From Chryseobacterium echinoideorum (GTDB lineage: Bacteria > Bacteroidota > Bacteroidia > Flavobacteriales > Weeksellaceae): 64,000 nt of DNA. The notes under the pieces are model-generated. The model ran no database searches and was not told where the DNA came from. It was given only the letters and a program-made list of their open reading frames with translations. The stretch covers positions 208,604 through 272,603 of the forward strand of contig NZ_VKNW01000006.1 of assembly GCF_007474535.1 (NCBI RefSeq), given 5' to 3'. Below, piece after piece: positions 46,793 through 56,470 of this stretch. The position numbers were made by a program, and so were the translations under genes. Every line of letters begins with the position of its first letter. Within the stretch, counting starts at the first letter, position 1.

Positions 46793-48256
46793 TTATTTAG
46801 CTTCAAAGTAAACTCTTCTGTTTGCTCTGTTTTTCCATTCAGGACATTTTGTAGCTGGTTCACACTCAGGATATTTAAGGTCTTTTTCACCTCTTCCTAC
46901 TGCATTTAGCTTAGAAGCATCAACACCGTTTCTGATTAAATAGCTCTTAACGCTATTTGCTCTTCTTTCGGAAAGCTTTTGGTTATAAGCATCAGAAGCT
47001 CTGGTATCAGTTGCTCCAATTACAGTATATGAACCATTAGATGAATTGATATAGTTTACTGCATTGTTTAGAATTGGAGTATTATTTGGTAAAATTCTGT
47101 CAGAATTCAAATCAAACTCAATTCCTTCAAGGTTCATTTCATTTATCGTAACTCCACCATTGTTTGGTAATGGTTCAGGAGCCAATGGACACCCTTGATT
47201 TTCTACTGGTCCTGGTACAGTTACGCACTTGTCATAAAGATCAATTACTCCGTCTAAATCTGTATCAAGAGCTACACCAGCACCATCAACTCTTGCTCCT
47301 GCAGGAGTATCAAGCTGTCTATCCCAGTCATCACAAACACCGTCATTATCTGCATCTCCTTTTTTGCAAACTTCAATATCCTGGTTTTTGTCAGCCAAAA
47401 CATCAAGTTTATAGTACATCTCCTGCAATGGATCATGCCACATTAAGTGAGATTCGTGTTTTCCTAATTTTAAAGATAAACCTAGAGTTGCATTAAAGAA
47501 GTTATCTGAAATCTGGTCTTCTCTCTTATTAATAGAGCTATATTGTGCACCACCACCGTCAAATTCATCATCACCCGTGTACACATACATTAATCTCGTT
47601 TCAAGATCTAATCTTCTGTTAACTTTAAATTTAAGACCAGCTCCGGCTTGTCCAAAGAATGATCCTAATTTAAAAGGTTTTACTTCTGTAGCTAATCTCT
47701 GACCGTTAAGATCTTTCTGATAAGCTCTGTATGCTAAAGTCCCTATACCTGCATAACCATGTAATGCCCATCTGAAAGTAGATTTGTTGTCAACTCTTCT
47801 TAATAAATTGGAGAAATTAATATCCCCTAATAAAGAGATGGCATCATATTGAGTTCTTGCACCTACCTGCTGATAAGTAGAACCTGCGGGAGCGGAATCC
47901 TTTGTGTTAAACCACCCTTGTCTTGTTTCTCCTCTGTCATATTGTAAATTGATACCAAAAGCGTGAGTAATAGCTTTGTCAATACTTATATAAGCAGAAT
48001 ATCCGAAAAGGTTTTTACCGTTACCGTTTTTAATAGAAGTTAAATCTCCTGACTGAACTAATGGCACACCAGCCCCAGCTGATATTGCCCAGTCATTAAA
48101 TCTTTTTGATTTTTGTGTAAAGGGAGATACATTGGCAGATCCGGATGAAAACGTATTAGGATAAGTATCATTAGAAACGACCATTATTGAATCTTGTGCA
48201 TAGTTTGCTGTAGGTACAGCTAAAGCTAATGCAACAATGGCTAAACTTAATTTCAT
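46793..48256 (-). CDS. OmpA family outer-membrane protein with TSP3 repeats, paralogue A
   Basis: The 487-residue protein has a signal peptide (residues 1-20, ANYAQ). A beta-barrel-like region spans about 50-270. A calcium-binding thrombospondin type 3 region follows (DADNDGVCDDWDRQLDTP and DTDLDGVIDLYDKC). The C-terminal OmpA domain, about 370-487, has FDLNSDRILPNN and the peptidoglycan-binding LSERRANSVKSYL. Such proteins tie outer membrane to cell wall and are among the most abundant proteins in Flavobacteriia. It follows its paralogue by 33 bp and was probably made by tandem duplication. Confidence 0.9.
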   Translation of the reverse strand: MKLSLAIVALALAVPTANYAQDSIMVVSNDTYPNTFSSGSANVSPFTQKSKRFNDWAISAGAGVPLVQSGDLTSIKNGNGKNLFGYSAYISIDKAITHAFGINLQYDRGETRQGWFNTKDSAPAGSTYQQVGARTQYDAISLLGDINFSNLLRRVDNKSTFRWALHGYAGIGTLAYRAYQKDLNGQRLATEVKPFKLGSFFGQAGAGLKFKVNRRLDLETRLMYVYTGDDEFDGGGAQYSSINKREDQISDNFFNATLGLSLKLGKHESHLMWHDPLQEMYYKLDVLADKNQDIEVCKKGDADNDGVCDDWDRQLDTPAGARVDGAGVALDTDLDGVIDLYDKCVTVPGPVENQGCPLAPEPLPNNGGVTINEMNLEGIEFDLNSDRILPNNTPILNNAVNYINSSNGSYTVIGATDTRASDAYNQKLSERRANSVKSYLIRNGVDASKLNAVGRGEKDLKYPECEPATKCPEWKNRANRRVYFEAK

Positions 48257-48289
48257 AGTGTATTTTTTATTTAGTTAATTAAATGATTG

Positions 48290-49783
48290 TTATTTAGATT
48301 TAAAATAAACTCTGCGGTTTGCTTCATTTTTCCATTCAGGACATTTTGTAGCAGGATCACATTCAGGATATTTCAAATCAGATTTCCCATGACCTTCAGG
48401 GATTAGCATACCTGCCGGAACGCCTTTACCTGTAAGATAAGAAACGACAGCATTAGCTCTTTTTTGAGACAAAGTCTGGTTGTATTTTTCTGAACCTCTT
48501 GTATCAGTAGCACCAATAACTAAGTATTGACTATTTTTATCTAAAGTTTTGATGACTTCAACAGCATGATTTAGTTTTTCAAAAGATTGTGGTCTTATTT
48601 TGTCACTATTTAATTCAAATTCAATCCCTTCAAAATCCTGATTGATTGTTTCTTCGATTGTTGGCTCTACATTTTGTACAATTGGAGTAGTTGGGCATCC
48701 TTGGTTCTCAACAGGACCAGGAACTGTTACACATTTATCGTAAAGATCAATTACACCATCCAGATCCATATCTAAAGCTACCCCTGCTCCATCAACTCTT
48801 GCTCCGGCAGGAGTGTTGAGTTCACGATCCCAGTCATCACATACTCCATCATTGTCATTATCACCTTTTTCACAGACAACTAATTCTGTTGATGTATTTT
48901 CTAAAACATTAGCTCTGTAGTATGCTTCTTGCAAAGGATCGTGCCATGCGAGATGAGAAATGTGCTTTCCAAGCTTAAATGAAAGCCCTAAATTAAATGA
49001 TAACATTGAGTCTGAATAAGAATCATTGATCAGGTTATAATTTATTTTGTAACCGTTTGCTCCTTCAAATTCTCTTCCATCACCACCACCATCAAACTCT
49101 TCATCAAAACTGTTAAGGTACATCACTCTTCCTTCAATATCTATAAGTCTGGAGATTTTATATTTCAATCCGACACCGGCCTGCATGAAAAAAGATTCGA
49201 TATTAAGCTTTTGATCAATCATGATTGGAATTCTTGGAGGGTTTGTACTCCATCTTGAGGCATCGTTGTCGATGAGCTCTGTCTTATAGCCCATGAAACC
49301 AATTCCTGCATAACCATGTAAAGCCCATCTGTACGGAGAATGATTATCTACACGTCTTAGAAGATTAGAGAAATTTAGATCTCCTAATATCGAAACCTGC
49401 TTAAATTCCGTCCACGCATTAGCGACCCCTGCAGCAGGGTTGTTTGGCAACATTCCTCTTTGGTTTGTTTTACCCATTTGATACTGCAGACTTAATCCGA
49501 ATGTGTGGGAAATTTGTTTGTCAAGACTTACATAAGCGTTCCAGCCCCAGTTGATTTTGCGATCGTAAAAAGAAGTAAGGTCAGCAAAAGTCATAAATGC
49601 AGGTCCTCCTCCCACAGATATAGCCCAGTCATTAAATCTTCTGGCTTTGTTATCAAATTTTTGAACGTTTGCGGATCCCGAAGAGAATGTATTAGGAAAT
49701 TCATTAGTAGAATTTACGGCAATACTGTCCTGAGCATAAGTAGCAATAGGCAATGTAGCCAATAATAATAAACCTAATTTCAT
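48290..49783 (-). CDS. OmpA family outer-membrane protein with TSP3 repeats, paralogue B
   Basis: This 497-residue protein has the same plan as paralogue A: signal peptide, barrel-like region, TSP3 segment (NDNDGVCDDWDRELNTP) and OmpA domain with LSQKRANAVVSYLTGKGVPA. The TSP3 and OmpA parts are nearly the same in the two proteins, while the barrels differ, with LNSFDEEFDGGGDG and other loops of its own. Both are likely co-transcribed from upstream of this gene. Confidence 0.9.
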   Translation of the reverse strand: MKLGLLLLATLPIATYAQDSIAVNSTNEFPNTFSSGSANVQKFDNKARRFNDWAISVGGGPAFMTFADLTSFYDRKINWGWNAYVSLDKQISHTFGLSLQYQMGKTNQRGMLPNNPAAGVANAWTEFKQVSILGDLNFSNLLRRVDNHSPYRWALHGYAGIGFMGYKTELIDNDASRWSTNPPRIPIMIDQKLNIESFFMQAGVGLKYKISRLIDIEGRVMYLNSFDEEFDGGGDGREFEGANGYKINYNLINDSYSDSMLSFNLGLSFKLGKHISHLAWHDPLQEAYYRANVLENTSTELVVCEKGDNDNDGVCDDWDRELNTPAGARVDGAGVALDMDLDGVIDLYDKCVTVPGPVENQGCPTTPIVQNVEPTIEETINQDFEGIEFELNSDKIRPQSFEKLNHAVEVIKTLDKNSQYLVIGATDTRGSEKYNQTLSQKRANAVVSYLTGKGVPAGMLIPEGHGKSDLKYPECDPATKCPEWKNEANRRVYFKSK

Positions 49784-49809
49784 ACAATATGTTTTATGTG
49801 TTGTTTTTT

Positions 49810-50223
49810 TTAAATAATATCTTTCAATAAAATTTTTGAAAATTTTCTTTCATTAAGATGTCTCTTGTGAGGGATTTCTAATCTTTCTGATAAGAATTTC
49901 AATTCATTAAACTTTACTATATCAATGTCAATTATCCTGTCAGTGTAAATTTTTGTGACCTTAGAGTCGTTTTTTCGACCCATATTGATCTCGATTTTCT
50001 TTACATAATCAAGAAGTTGAACAGGTGATAAGTCAGTTTGTATTATCGTTGCAATATTACAAAAAATATTAGAACTGACAAACTCTACAGGCTCAGATAT
50101 TAAATATTCACTTTTTTTTAATATTGTATGTTCCTGTGCTATTGCTTCCAAAGCCTCATCAATATTGTTTTTTGTATTACCAATATTACTTCCGAGTAAC
50201 AAAACTGCTGTATGCTGCGACAT
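49810..50223 (-). CDS. folK: 2-amino-4-hydroxy-6-hydroxymethyldihydropteridine diphosphokinase
   Basis: The 137-residue protein begins AVLLLGSNIGNTKNNIDEAL, typical of HPPK, and contains the catalytic segment TDRIIDIDIVKFN with two metal-binding Asp residues and PHKRHLNERKF. It transfers pyrophosphate from ATP in folate synthesis. It is somewhat shorter than E. coli FolK (159). It is divergent from sppA with 18 bp between the start codons. Confidence 0.93.
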   Translation of the reverse strand: MSQHTAVLLLGSNIGNTKNNIDEALEAIAQEHTILKKSEYLISEPVEFVSSNIFCNIATIIQTDLSPVQLLDYVKKIEINMGRKNDSKVTKIYTDRIIDIDIVKFNELKFLSERLEIPHKRHLNERKFSKILLKDII

Positions 50224-50241
50224 ATTGAAAAATGATTATTT

Positions 50242-51996
50242 ATGAAGAGTTTCTTTAAAAATGTATTAGCAAATATAGTAGCTATTGTCATACTATGCTT
50301 CGTATTTTTCTTCTTTTTTGTTTTAATGATTGCTTTCGGATCAATGAGCAATAAAGAATCTGTTAAAGTGAAGAAAAATTCTGTTCTGACGATTAATCTT
50401 AAAACAGATATCATTGATAGTCCAACAGAGGAGCGTCAAAATATTTTTGATCTTAACAGAAAAAGCACAAATATTCTTATTTATGATGCAATAGAAGCCA
50501 TTCACAAAGCTAAAACCGATGATAATATAAAAGGAATCAGTATAGAGGTTGATAATCTTAATGCAGGAATCACCCACATAGACGATTTAAGATCTGCCAT
50601 TGAAGATTTCAAGAAAAGTGGCAAATTTGTTTATGCCTACGGAAATGCTGTTTCTCAGGCTTCATATTATTTAGGCTCAGTTGCTGATCAGTACTATCTA
50701 AATCCTGCAGGTGGGATTGAATTAAAAGGACTTTCTACTGAAGTTACTTTCTTTAAAGATTTTGCTGAGAAATACGGAATAGGCATTGAAGTTATTCGTC
50801 ACGGAAAATTCAAATCTGCTGTAGAGCCTTTTTTAAGAAATGATATTTCTCCTGAAAATAAAGAGCAATTAAGTACACTGTTAAATGATATTTGGGGCAA
50901 TACTTCTTCTAAAATTGCAGCATCCAGAAAAATAAGCACAAATGACTTCAGAATGGTTGTTGACAGTCTGTATGGAATGATCCCTGATTTAACGGTGAAA
51001 TATAAATTGGCAGATCAGCTCATCCAAAAAACAGAATATGATAATATTATCCGTAAAAAGCTTAATCTTAAAGAGAAAGATGAACTTAATAAAATTGCAT
51101 TGCATAAATATGCAGATTCCTTTAAAGATAAAGAGTCTGAGAATGAAAGAGTGGCAATCCTTTATGCTTCCGGTTCTATAAATAGTGGTAATGAGTATAA
51201 CGAAATTTATTCTGAAAAATATATAAAATATATAAAAGAACTGCAGGAAGATAAAAAAGTAAAGGCGGTTGTTCTGAGAATTAATTCTCCTGGTGGAAGT
51301 GCCAATGCGTCTGATGAAATTCTTTTTGAACTTCAGCAATTAAAGAAAAAGAAACCTTTGATTGTTTCGTTTGGAGACTATGCAGCTTCTGGTGGTTATT
51401 ATATTGCAATGGCTGCTGATAAGATTTACTCTGAACCTAATACACTCACAGGATCAATTGGTGTGTTTGGTGTACTTCCTTATTTTAAAGATATCGCCAA
51501 CAAAAACGGAATACGTTCAGACATTGTTGCTACAAATGCCAATTCAGCTTATTATTCTTCACTTCATGGTCTTACACCTTATGGAGTAAATTTGATGACA
51601 AGAAGTGTAGAAGGAACTTACAAAAGATTTGTGCATTTTGTAACTCAAAACAGAAATAAAACTTTTGAACAGGTTGATAATGTAGGGGGCGGAAGAGTAT
51701 GGAGCGGAATGCGTGCTAAAGAAATTGGTTTGGTAGATGAGCTGGGTTCTCTTCATGATGCGGTAAAATTTGCAGCTCAGAAAGCTAATTTAAAATCTTA
51801 CAACGTATCTTCTTATCCAAAAGAAGTAAGTGCATTCGAGCAAATTTTTAGTAATATGAATGAGGATGATATTTCTGCAAAAGTAATTAGAAATAAAATT
51901 GGAAAAGCAAATTATGAAATACTACAGCAGCTTACAGATGAAAAGCTTAAATCTGAAGTGAAGATGGAAATGCCTTACAAGATTAATATTAAATAA
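50242..51996 (+). CDS. sppA: Signal peptide peptidase SppA, long (67K) type
   Basis: This 584-residue protein has one N-terminal membrane helix (residues 5-30) and two tandem S49 domains. The Lys/Ser dyad is Lys191 in GKFKSAVEPF of the N-terminal domain and Ser383 in DYAASGGYYIA of the C-terminal domain, as in E. coli SppA. It degrades cleaved signal peptides in the inner membrane. A long terminator follows. Confidence 0.95.
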   Translation: MKSFFKNVLANIVAIVILCFVFFFFFVLMIAFGSMSNKESVKVKKNSVLTINLKTDIIDSPTEERQNIFDLNRKSTNILIYDAIEAIHKAKTDDNIKGISIEVDNLNAGITHIDDLRSAIEDFKKSGKFVYAYGNAVSQASYYLGSVADQYYLNPAGGIELKGLSTEVTFFKDFAEKYGIGIEVIRHGKFKSAVEPFLRNDISPENKEQLSTLLNDIWGNTSSKIAASRKISTNDFRMVVDSLYGMIPDLTVKYKLADQLIQKTEYDNIIRKKLNLKEKDELNKIALHKYADSFKDKESENERVAILYASGSINSGNEYNEIYSEKYIKYIKELQEDKKVKAVVLRINSPGGSANASDEILFELQQLKKKKPLIVSFGDYAASGGYYIAMAADKIYSEPNTLTGSIGVFGVLPYFKDIANKNGIRSDIVATNANSAYYSSLHGLTPYGVNLMTRSVEGTYKRFVHFVTQNRNKTFEQVDNVGGGRVWSGMRAKEIGLVDELGSLHDAVKFAAQKANLKSYNVSSYPKEVSAFEQIFSNMNEDDISAKVIRNKIGKANYEILQQLTDEKLKSEVKMEMPYKINIK

Positions 51997-52332
51997 AAAA
52001 CAAACCCGATTTGAATTTCAAATCGGGTTTGTTTATATGTATATATTTAAAAGTTAAAATTATAGATTTCTGAGAGATTATTAAGGTAGTATTGGTTTTT
52101 CTTATTAAGATTAATTAAAGTTCTAGCCTTAATCCATAATTCAATTCATCTTAAAATAATTTTATTAGTTCATTATTTTTTTCTAATTGACTGTCTTAAT
52201 GCTAAAATAAAAAAAACTAAGGATATCTAAAATAAGAGTGTCTTCGGTTTTGAAATTTCACATTTCTAAATTTTAACATCATTATTGAATGTTTTTTTTC
52301 GGATTTAATAAAATTTAGACTAATTTTGGGGT
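51997..52332. other. Gap between sppA and the ClC gene
   Basis: Holds only the sppA terminator. The remaining 300 bp are AT-rich; no gene or clear promoter is seen. Confidence 0.6.
51998..52034 (+). terminator. sppA terminator
   Basis: A stem of 17 bp (AACAAACCCGATTTGAA / TTCAAATCGGGTTTGTT) with almost no loop, followed by TAT. The longest perfect stem in the window outside RNA genes. Confidence 0.85.
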
Positions 52333-53691
52333 ATGCGTAGAATAATAGTCTACTTCCGTCAAGCTCTCAAAAAATCTTTTGACAATATCCGAAACGAACA
52401 ACTGAAAAACAACCTTCTTCAGGCGGTTCCATTTTGGATAGGATCTGTAATTACAGGATTTTTTGCCGTTATGTATGCCAAAATATTTGCATGGGGAGAA
52501 AATCTTCTGCATTTTATTCTCAACTGGCACGATTGGATGATTTTTATTATTGCGCCGGTAGGTTTTGTTCTTTCCTGGTGGCTGGTAAAAGAATTTGCTC
52601 CCAATGCTAAAGGAAGTGGTATTCCGCAGGTAATGGCTGCTGTAGAATTGGCAAATCCAAAAGAACACCGTAAAATCCGAAGTCTTTTAAGCTTAAAAAT
52701 AATTATTTTTAAAATCCTTTCATCGGTAGTTTTGGTAATTGGAGGTGGTGCAGTCGGAAGGGAAGGACCAACCATTCAGATTGCAGGTTCAATATTCAGA
52801 AAAGTGAATGAATATCTTCCCGATTGGTGGCCTAAGATTTCAAAGAAAAACATGATTATGACCGGAGCTGCAGCAGGATTGGCAGCCGCTTTCAATACAC
52901 CATTAGGAGGGATTGTTTTTGCGGTGGAAGAACTTTCTAAAACGCACATTAATTATTTTAAAACAGCACTGTTTACTGCGGTTATTATTGCGGGTTTAAC
53001 AGCACAGACTTTAGCAGGATCATACCTGTATTTAGGGTATCCTAAAACCAATGATGTTTCTTTAACGGTCATGTTTCCTATCATCCTTGTCTCAGGAATT
53101 GCAGGGATTTTAGCAAGTCATCTTTCCGTAATTATGCTCAAAATAAATCATTGGAAAAAAAGAACATTGAAAACAGATCGTTCAAATATACTTTTTCTGA
53201 TTGGCTGTGCTTTGGTGATCGCTTGTATTTCGTTTTTTATCAGTCGTGAGATTCTTGGATCAGGAAAAGAAATTATGGAGCGGGTACTTTTTACCCAGGA
53301 TAAACATGAAGCTTGGTATGTTCCTATATTAAGAATGTTTGGGCCGGCTCTATCGTTTACGTCAGGTGGTGCAGGAGGGATTTTTGCACCGGCTCTTACT
53401 GCGGGAGCAAGTATTGGTTCTGTAATTTCGGGTGTCATTCATTTAACAGCAAATGAAACCAATGTAGTTGTTTTGGGCGGAATGGTTGCCTTTCTTACAG
53501 GGATAACAAGAGCTCCGTTTACATCAGCAATTATTGTTCTGGAAATGACAGACCGCCATTCACTTATTTTTCATCTGATGCTTGCAGGGATGATTTCTTC
53601 TCTTTTTTCTATTTTGGTCAGCAGACATTCGCTTTATGATGTTTTGAAAGGAAATTTTCTTTCTGAGCTGAGAAATGAAGCAAAACCCTAA
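52333..53691 (+). CDS. ClC-type chloride channel or H+/Cl- antiporter
   Basis: The 452-residue membrane protein has the three ClC selectivity motifs: GSGIPQ near residue 97, GREGP near 142 with gating Glu144, and GGAGGIFAPALTAGA near 350. A Glu-Glu pair in FAVEELSKTH lies at the place of the inner proton-transfer glutamate (Glu203 in E. coli), which favours an antiporter. No CBS domains follow. It overlaps the convergent Imm22-like gene by 4 bp. Confidence 0.95.
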   Translation: MRRIIVYFRQALKKSFDNIRNEQLKNNLLQAVPFWIGSVITGFFAVMYAKIFAWGENLLHFILNWHDWMIFIIAPVGFVLSWWLVKEFAPNAKGSGIPQVMAAVELANPKEHRKIRSLLSLKIIIFKILSSVVLVIGGGAVGREGPTIQIAGSIFRKVNEYLPDWWPKISKKNMIMTGAAAGLAAAFNTPLGGIVFAVEELSKTHINYFKTALFTAVIIAGLTAQTLAGSYLYLGYPKTNDVSLTVMFPIILVSGIAGILASHLSVIMLKINHWKKRTLKTDRSNILFLIGCALVIACISFFISREILGSGKEIMERVLFTQDKHEAWYVPILRMFGPALSFTSGGAGGIFAPALTAGASIGSVISGVIHLTANETNVVVLGGMVAFLTGITRAPFTSAIIVLEMTDRHSLIFHLMLAGMISSLFSILVSRHSLYDVLKGNFLSELRNEAKP

Positions 53692-54074
53692 AACTCGAAT
53701 TCTATTCCGCCTAAATAAGTTAAAGAAAAATCATCATTTTCCACAGATTTTGGCTGTGGAATCTGCCCATGACTCACAAAGATCAAAGAGTTTATTTCAA
53801 ACTTCAGATTCATTTCATTTATTCGGTTAACCAAAACAGGAAGCCATTGTTCGGCAAAAGAATATTCGGCAAAATGATGTATGCTCTTTTCAAAACCATA
53901 TTCCAGAAGATCCTGATCAAACCAGATTGTATCCTGTGATTCTGCAAACTTTGAAACGTAGCTGTCATCAGATTCTTCACTAATGTAATAATTCTCATCC
54001 TCTTCTACAAATTGATAAAAATACTCCTCACTTCTGAAATCTCCTACCCAAAAATCTAAAACCTGTTTATTCAT
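53688..54074 (-). CDS. Imm22/DUF4284-like protein, lone immunity-like gene
   Basis: Start taken at 54074 (128 residues) because VLDFWVGDFRSEEYFYQFV is the typical beginning of the Imm22 (DUF4284) family, which opens with a His/Phe-Trp-Val-Gly-x-Phe motif; the frame extends seven codons further. The protein is very acidic and cytosolic, with YSFAEQWLPVLVNRI in the middle. In polymorphic toxin loci this family protects against toxins, but no toxin is near. It may be a lone immunity gene acquired against competitors. Family call is from memory of the motif. Confidence 0.5.
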   Translation of the reverse strand: MNKQVLDFWVGDFRSEEYFYQFVEEDENYYISEESDDSYVSKFAESQDTIWFDQDLLEYGFEKSIHHFAEYSFAEQWLPVLVNRINEMNLKFEINSLIFVSHGQIPQPKSVENDDFSLTYLGGIEFEF

Positions 54075-54258
54075 CGTTCTTATTTGAAAATTCAAAGGTA
54101 ATATTTTAGTGTGATAAATATAGAATCGTCATTTAACATATTTGCTTATATTTGATCTATTAGTAAAGAATAACTTTATCACTTATGTAAAGCTCAATTT
54201 TCTTATAAAAACACCAATGAAAATCAGTAAGGTATAATTAAGGTAATAAAATCTCAAT

Positions 54259-56358
54259 ATGAAAAACATCAATATTGCAGTTCTTGCTTTTTCTGGAATT
54301 GTATTTTTAAATTCTTGCGGGACATCAAAAAACACAGCCGCACAATCTAACGAAATTACTCGGGAATCAACAGCTAATCAATCTACTAATAAAGAAATTC
54401 CGGAAGAAGGACTTAATCTTTCTTACATGGATAAAACTGTTCGTCCGCAGGATGATTTCTTCAATTACGTAAACGGTAACTGGATCAAAACCACACAGAT
54501 TCCTTCAGATAAAGCAAGTTGGGGGTCTTTCAATGCGTTGCGTGAGAATGTAGATGATGCTTCTTTAGGGATTTTAAACAAAATTTTAAATAAAGATTAC
54601 GCAGAAGGTACGGAAGGTCAAAAGATCCAGAATCTTTATGCATCTTTTATGGATGTACAAAAGCGAAATGCACAGGGAATTACACCCATTAAATCTGATT
54701 TGGCTAAGATTGATGCCATCAAAAATGTAAACGATCTCCAGAAATATCTTTTGGAAGCTACAAAACTTGGTGACAATTCTTTCTATGGATGGAGAGTAGG
54801 TGCAGATCTGAAAAACTCTAAAATGAATGCTGTTTATCTTGGCGGTCCGGATTTGGGACTCGGAAGAGACTATTATCAGAAAGTCAACGATGCCAATACC
54901 AAAACTTTGACAGAATATCAGAATTATGTATCAAAATTATTCAGTGTTTTAGGATATCAAAATTATAATCAGGCAGCAAAAAATGTAGTTGACTTTGAAA
55001 AACAGCTGGCCAATTATCTTTTGACACTTGAGCAAAACAGAGATGCTAATTTAAGATACAATCCTAAAAATGTTTCGGAGCTTTCAGGTTTGGTAAAGAA
55101 TGTCAATCTTTCAAAGTATCTTACCGAAGCCGGTGTTAATACAGATAAGGTAATCATCGGTGAGCTGAAATATTATCAGAATATGGATCAGTTTATCAAT
55201 CAGAAAAATCTTCCGTTGCTGAAAGATTATCTGAAATATCACGTGATCAATGGAAATGCAAGTTATCTAGGCGACAATCTCGACAATATCCGTTTCGATT
55301 TTTATTCTAAATATTTGCAGGGACAAAAAGAGCAGCGTGCGATGGATAAAAGAGGGCTTGCTTTGGTAAACGGAGTTTTGGGTGAAGCATTCGGAAAGCT
55401 ATACGTGGATGAATATTTCAGTCCGGAATCTAAAAAACAGATGGAAATGTATATTGATTACATTGTAAAATCTTTCAAAAATCACATTGATGAGATGGAT
55501 TGGATGTCTGCTGAAACCAAAGTGAAGGCACAGGAAAAGCTTTCTAAATTCTCAGTAAAAATTGCATATCCGGATCAATGGAAAGATTATTCTAAATTAA
55601 AAGTAGAATCTCCTTCTCAGGGTGCAACCTTGTATTCTAATCTGCAGAATGTTTCGGCTTGGCAATATCAGAAAAGTCTGGAAAAAGTTGGCAAACCGGT
55701 TGATAAAAAAGAATGGGGAATGTCTCCTCAAACTGTTAATGCGTACTATAGCGGTTCAAACAACGAAATCGTTTTTCCAGCAGCGATTCTTCAGCCTCCT
55801 TTTTACAATCCTAAAGCTGATGCAGCGGTAAATTTTGGAGGAATTGGTGCTGTAATCGGTCATGAAATATCCCATGGGTTTGATGACAGTGGCTCTAGAT
55901 TCGATGGTGATGGTAACTTAAATAACTGGTGGACAGAGCAGGACCGTAAAAATTTTGATGCAAAAGTGGGGCAGTTAGCTGCTCAATACAATGCTTATGA
56001 ACCTGTAAAAGGAAGTTTTGTCAACGGGAAATTTACAAGTGGTGAAAATATCGGAGATCTGGGCGGAGTAGCAGTTGCTTATGATGCACTTCAAATGTAT
56101 CTTAAAGATCACGGAAATCCAGGATTGATAAGCGGTTACACGCAGGATCAAAGATTTTTTATGAGCTGGGCAACAGTGTGGAGAACAAAATCTACTGATC
56201 AGTATATGATGAACCAAGTGAAAACAGATCCGCATTCTCCTGGATATTTCAGAGCTTTTGGTCCGCTGGTTAATCAGGATTCATTTATAAAAGCATTTGA
56301 TATAAAGCCGGGTGATAAATTGTACAGAGCACCGGAACAAAGAATAAAAATCTGGTAA
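54259..56358 (+). CDS. M13 family metallopeptidase (PepO/neprilysin-like), lipoprotein
   Basis: The 699-residue protein has a lipoprotein signal with a Cys in LNSCGTSK. It then has the M13_N domain beginning PQDDFFNYVNGNWIKTTQIP and the catalytic domain with HEISH (His535, Glu536, His539) and GENIGDLGG carrying the third zinc ligand. It is a zinc endopeptidase for oligopeptides in the periplasm or on the surface, and may supply substrates for the POT importers. Length is typical. A terminator follows. Confidence 0.95.
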   Translation: MKNINIAVLAFSGIVFLNSCGTSKNTAAQSNEITRESTANQSTNKEIPEEGLNLSYMDKTVRPQDDFFNYVNGNWIKTTQIPSDKASWGSFNALRENVDDASLGILNKILNKDYAEGTEGQKIQNLYASFMDVQKRNAQGITPIKSDLAKIDAIKNVNDLQKYLLEATKLGDNSFYGWRVGADLKNSKMNAVYLGGPDLGLGRDYYQKVNDANTKTLTEYQNYVSKLFSVLGYQNYNQAAKNVVDFEKQLANYLLTLEQNRDANLRYNPKNVSELSGLVKNVNLSKYLTEAGVNTDKVIIGELKYYQNMDQFINQKNLPLLKDYLKYHVINGNASYLGDNLDNIRFDFYSKYLQGQKEQRAMDKRGLALVNGVLGEAFGKLYVDEYFSPESKKQMEMYIDYIVKSFKNHIDEMDWMSAETKVKAQEKLSKFSVKIAYPDQWKDYSKLKVESPSQGATLYSNLQNVSAWQYQKSLEKVGKPVDKKEWGMSPQTVNAYYSGSNNEIVFPAAILQPPFYNPKADAAVNFGGIGAVIGHEISHGFDDSGSRFDGDGNLNNWWTEQDRKNFDAKVGQLAAQYNAYEPVKGSFVNGKFTSGENIGDLGGVAVAYDALQMYLKDHGNPGLISGYTQDQRFFMSWATVWRTKSTDQYMMNQVKTDPHSPGYFRAFGPLVNQDSFIKAFDIKPGDKLYRAPEQRIKIW

Positions 56359-56369
56359 TTATTTAGAAG

Positions 56370-56396
56370 AGCACGTTTTTTAAAGCGTGCTTTTTT
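56370..56396 (+). terminator. Terminator of the M13 peptidase gene
   Basis: Stem AGCACG / CGTGCT with a 10-nt loop, followed by six T. Confidence 0.75.
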
Positions 56397-56470
56397 AATG
56401 ATTCGATTCAGAAAGACTAAAAACAATATTTATCTTTGCCTGCAAAATAATAATTTTATTCATTTTTAAA

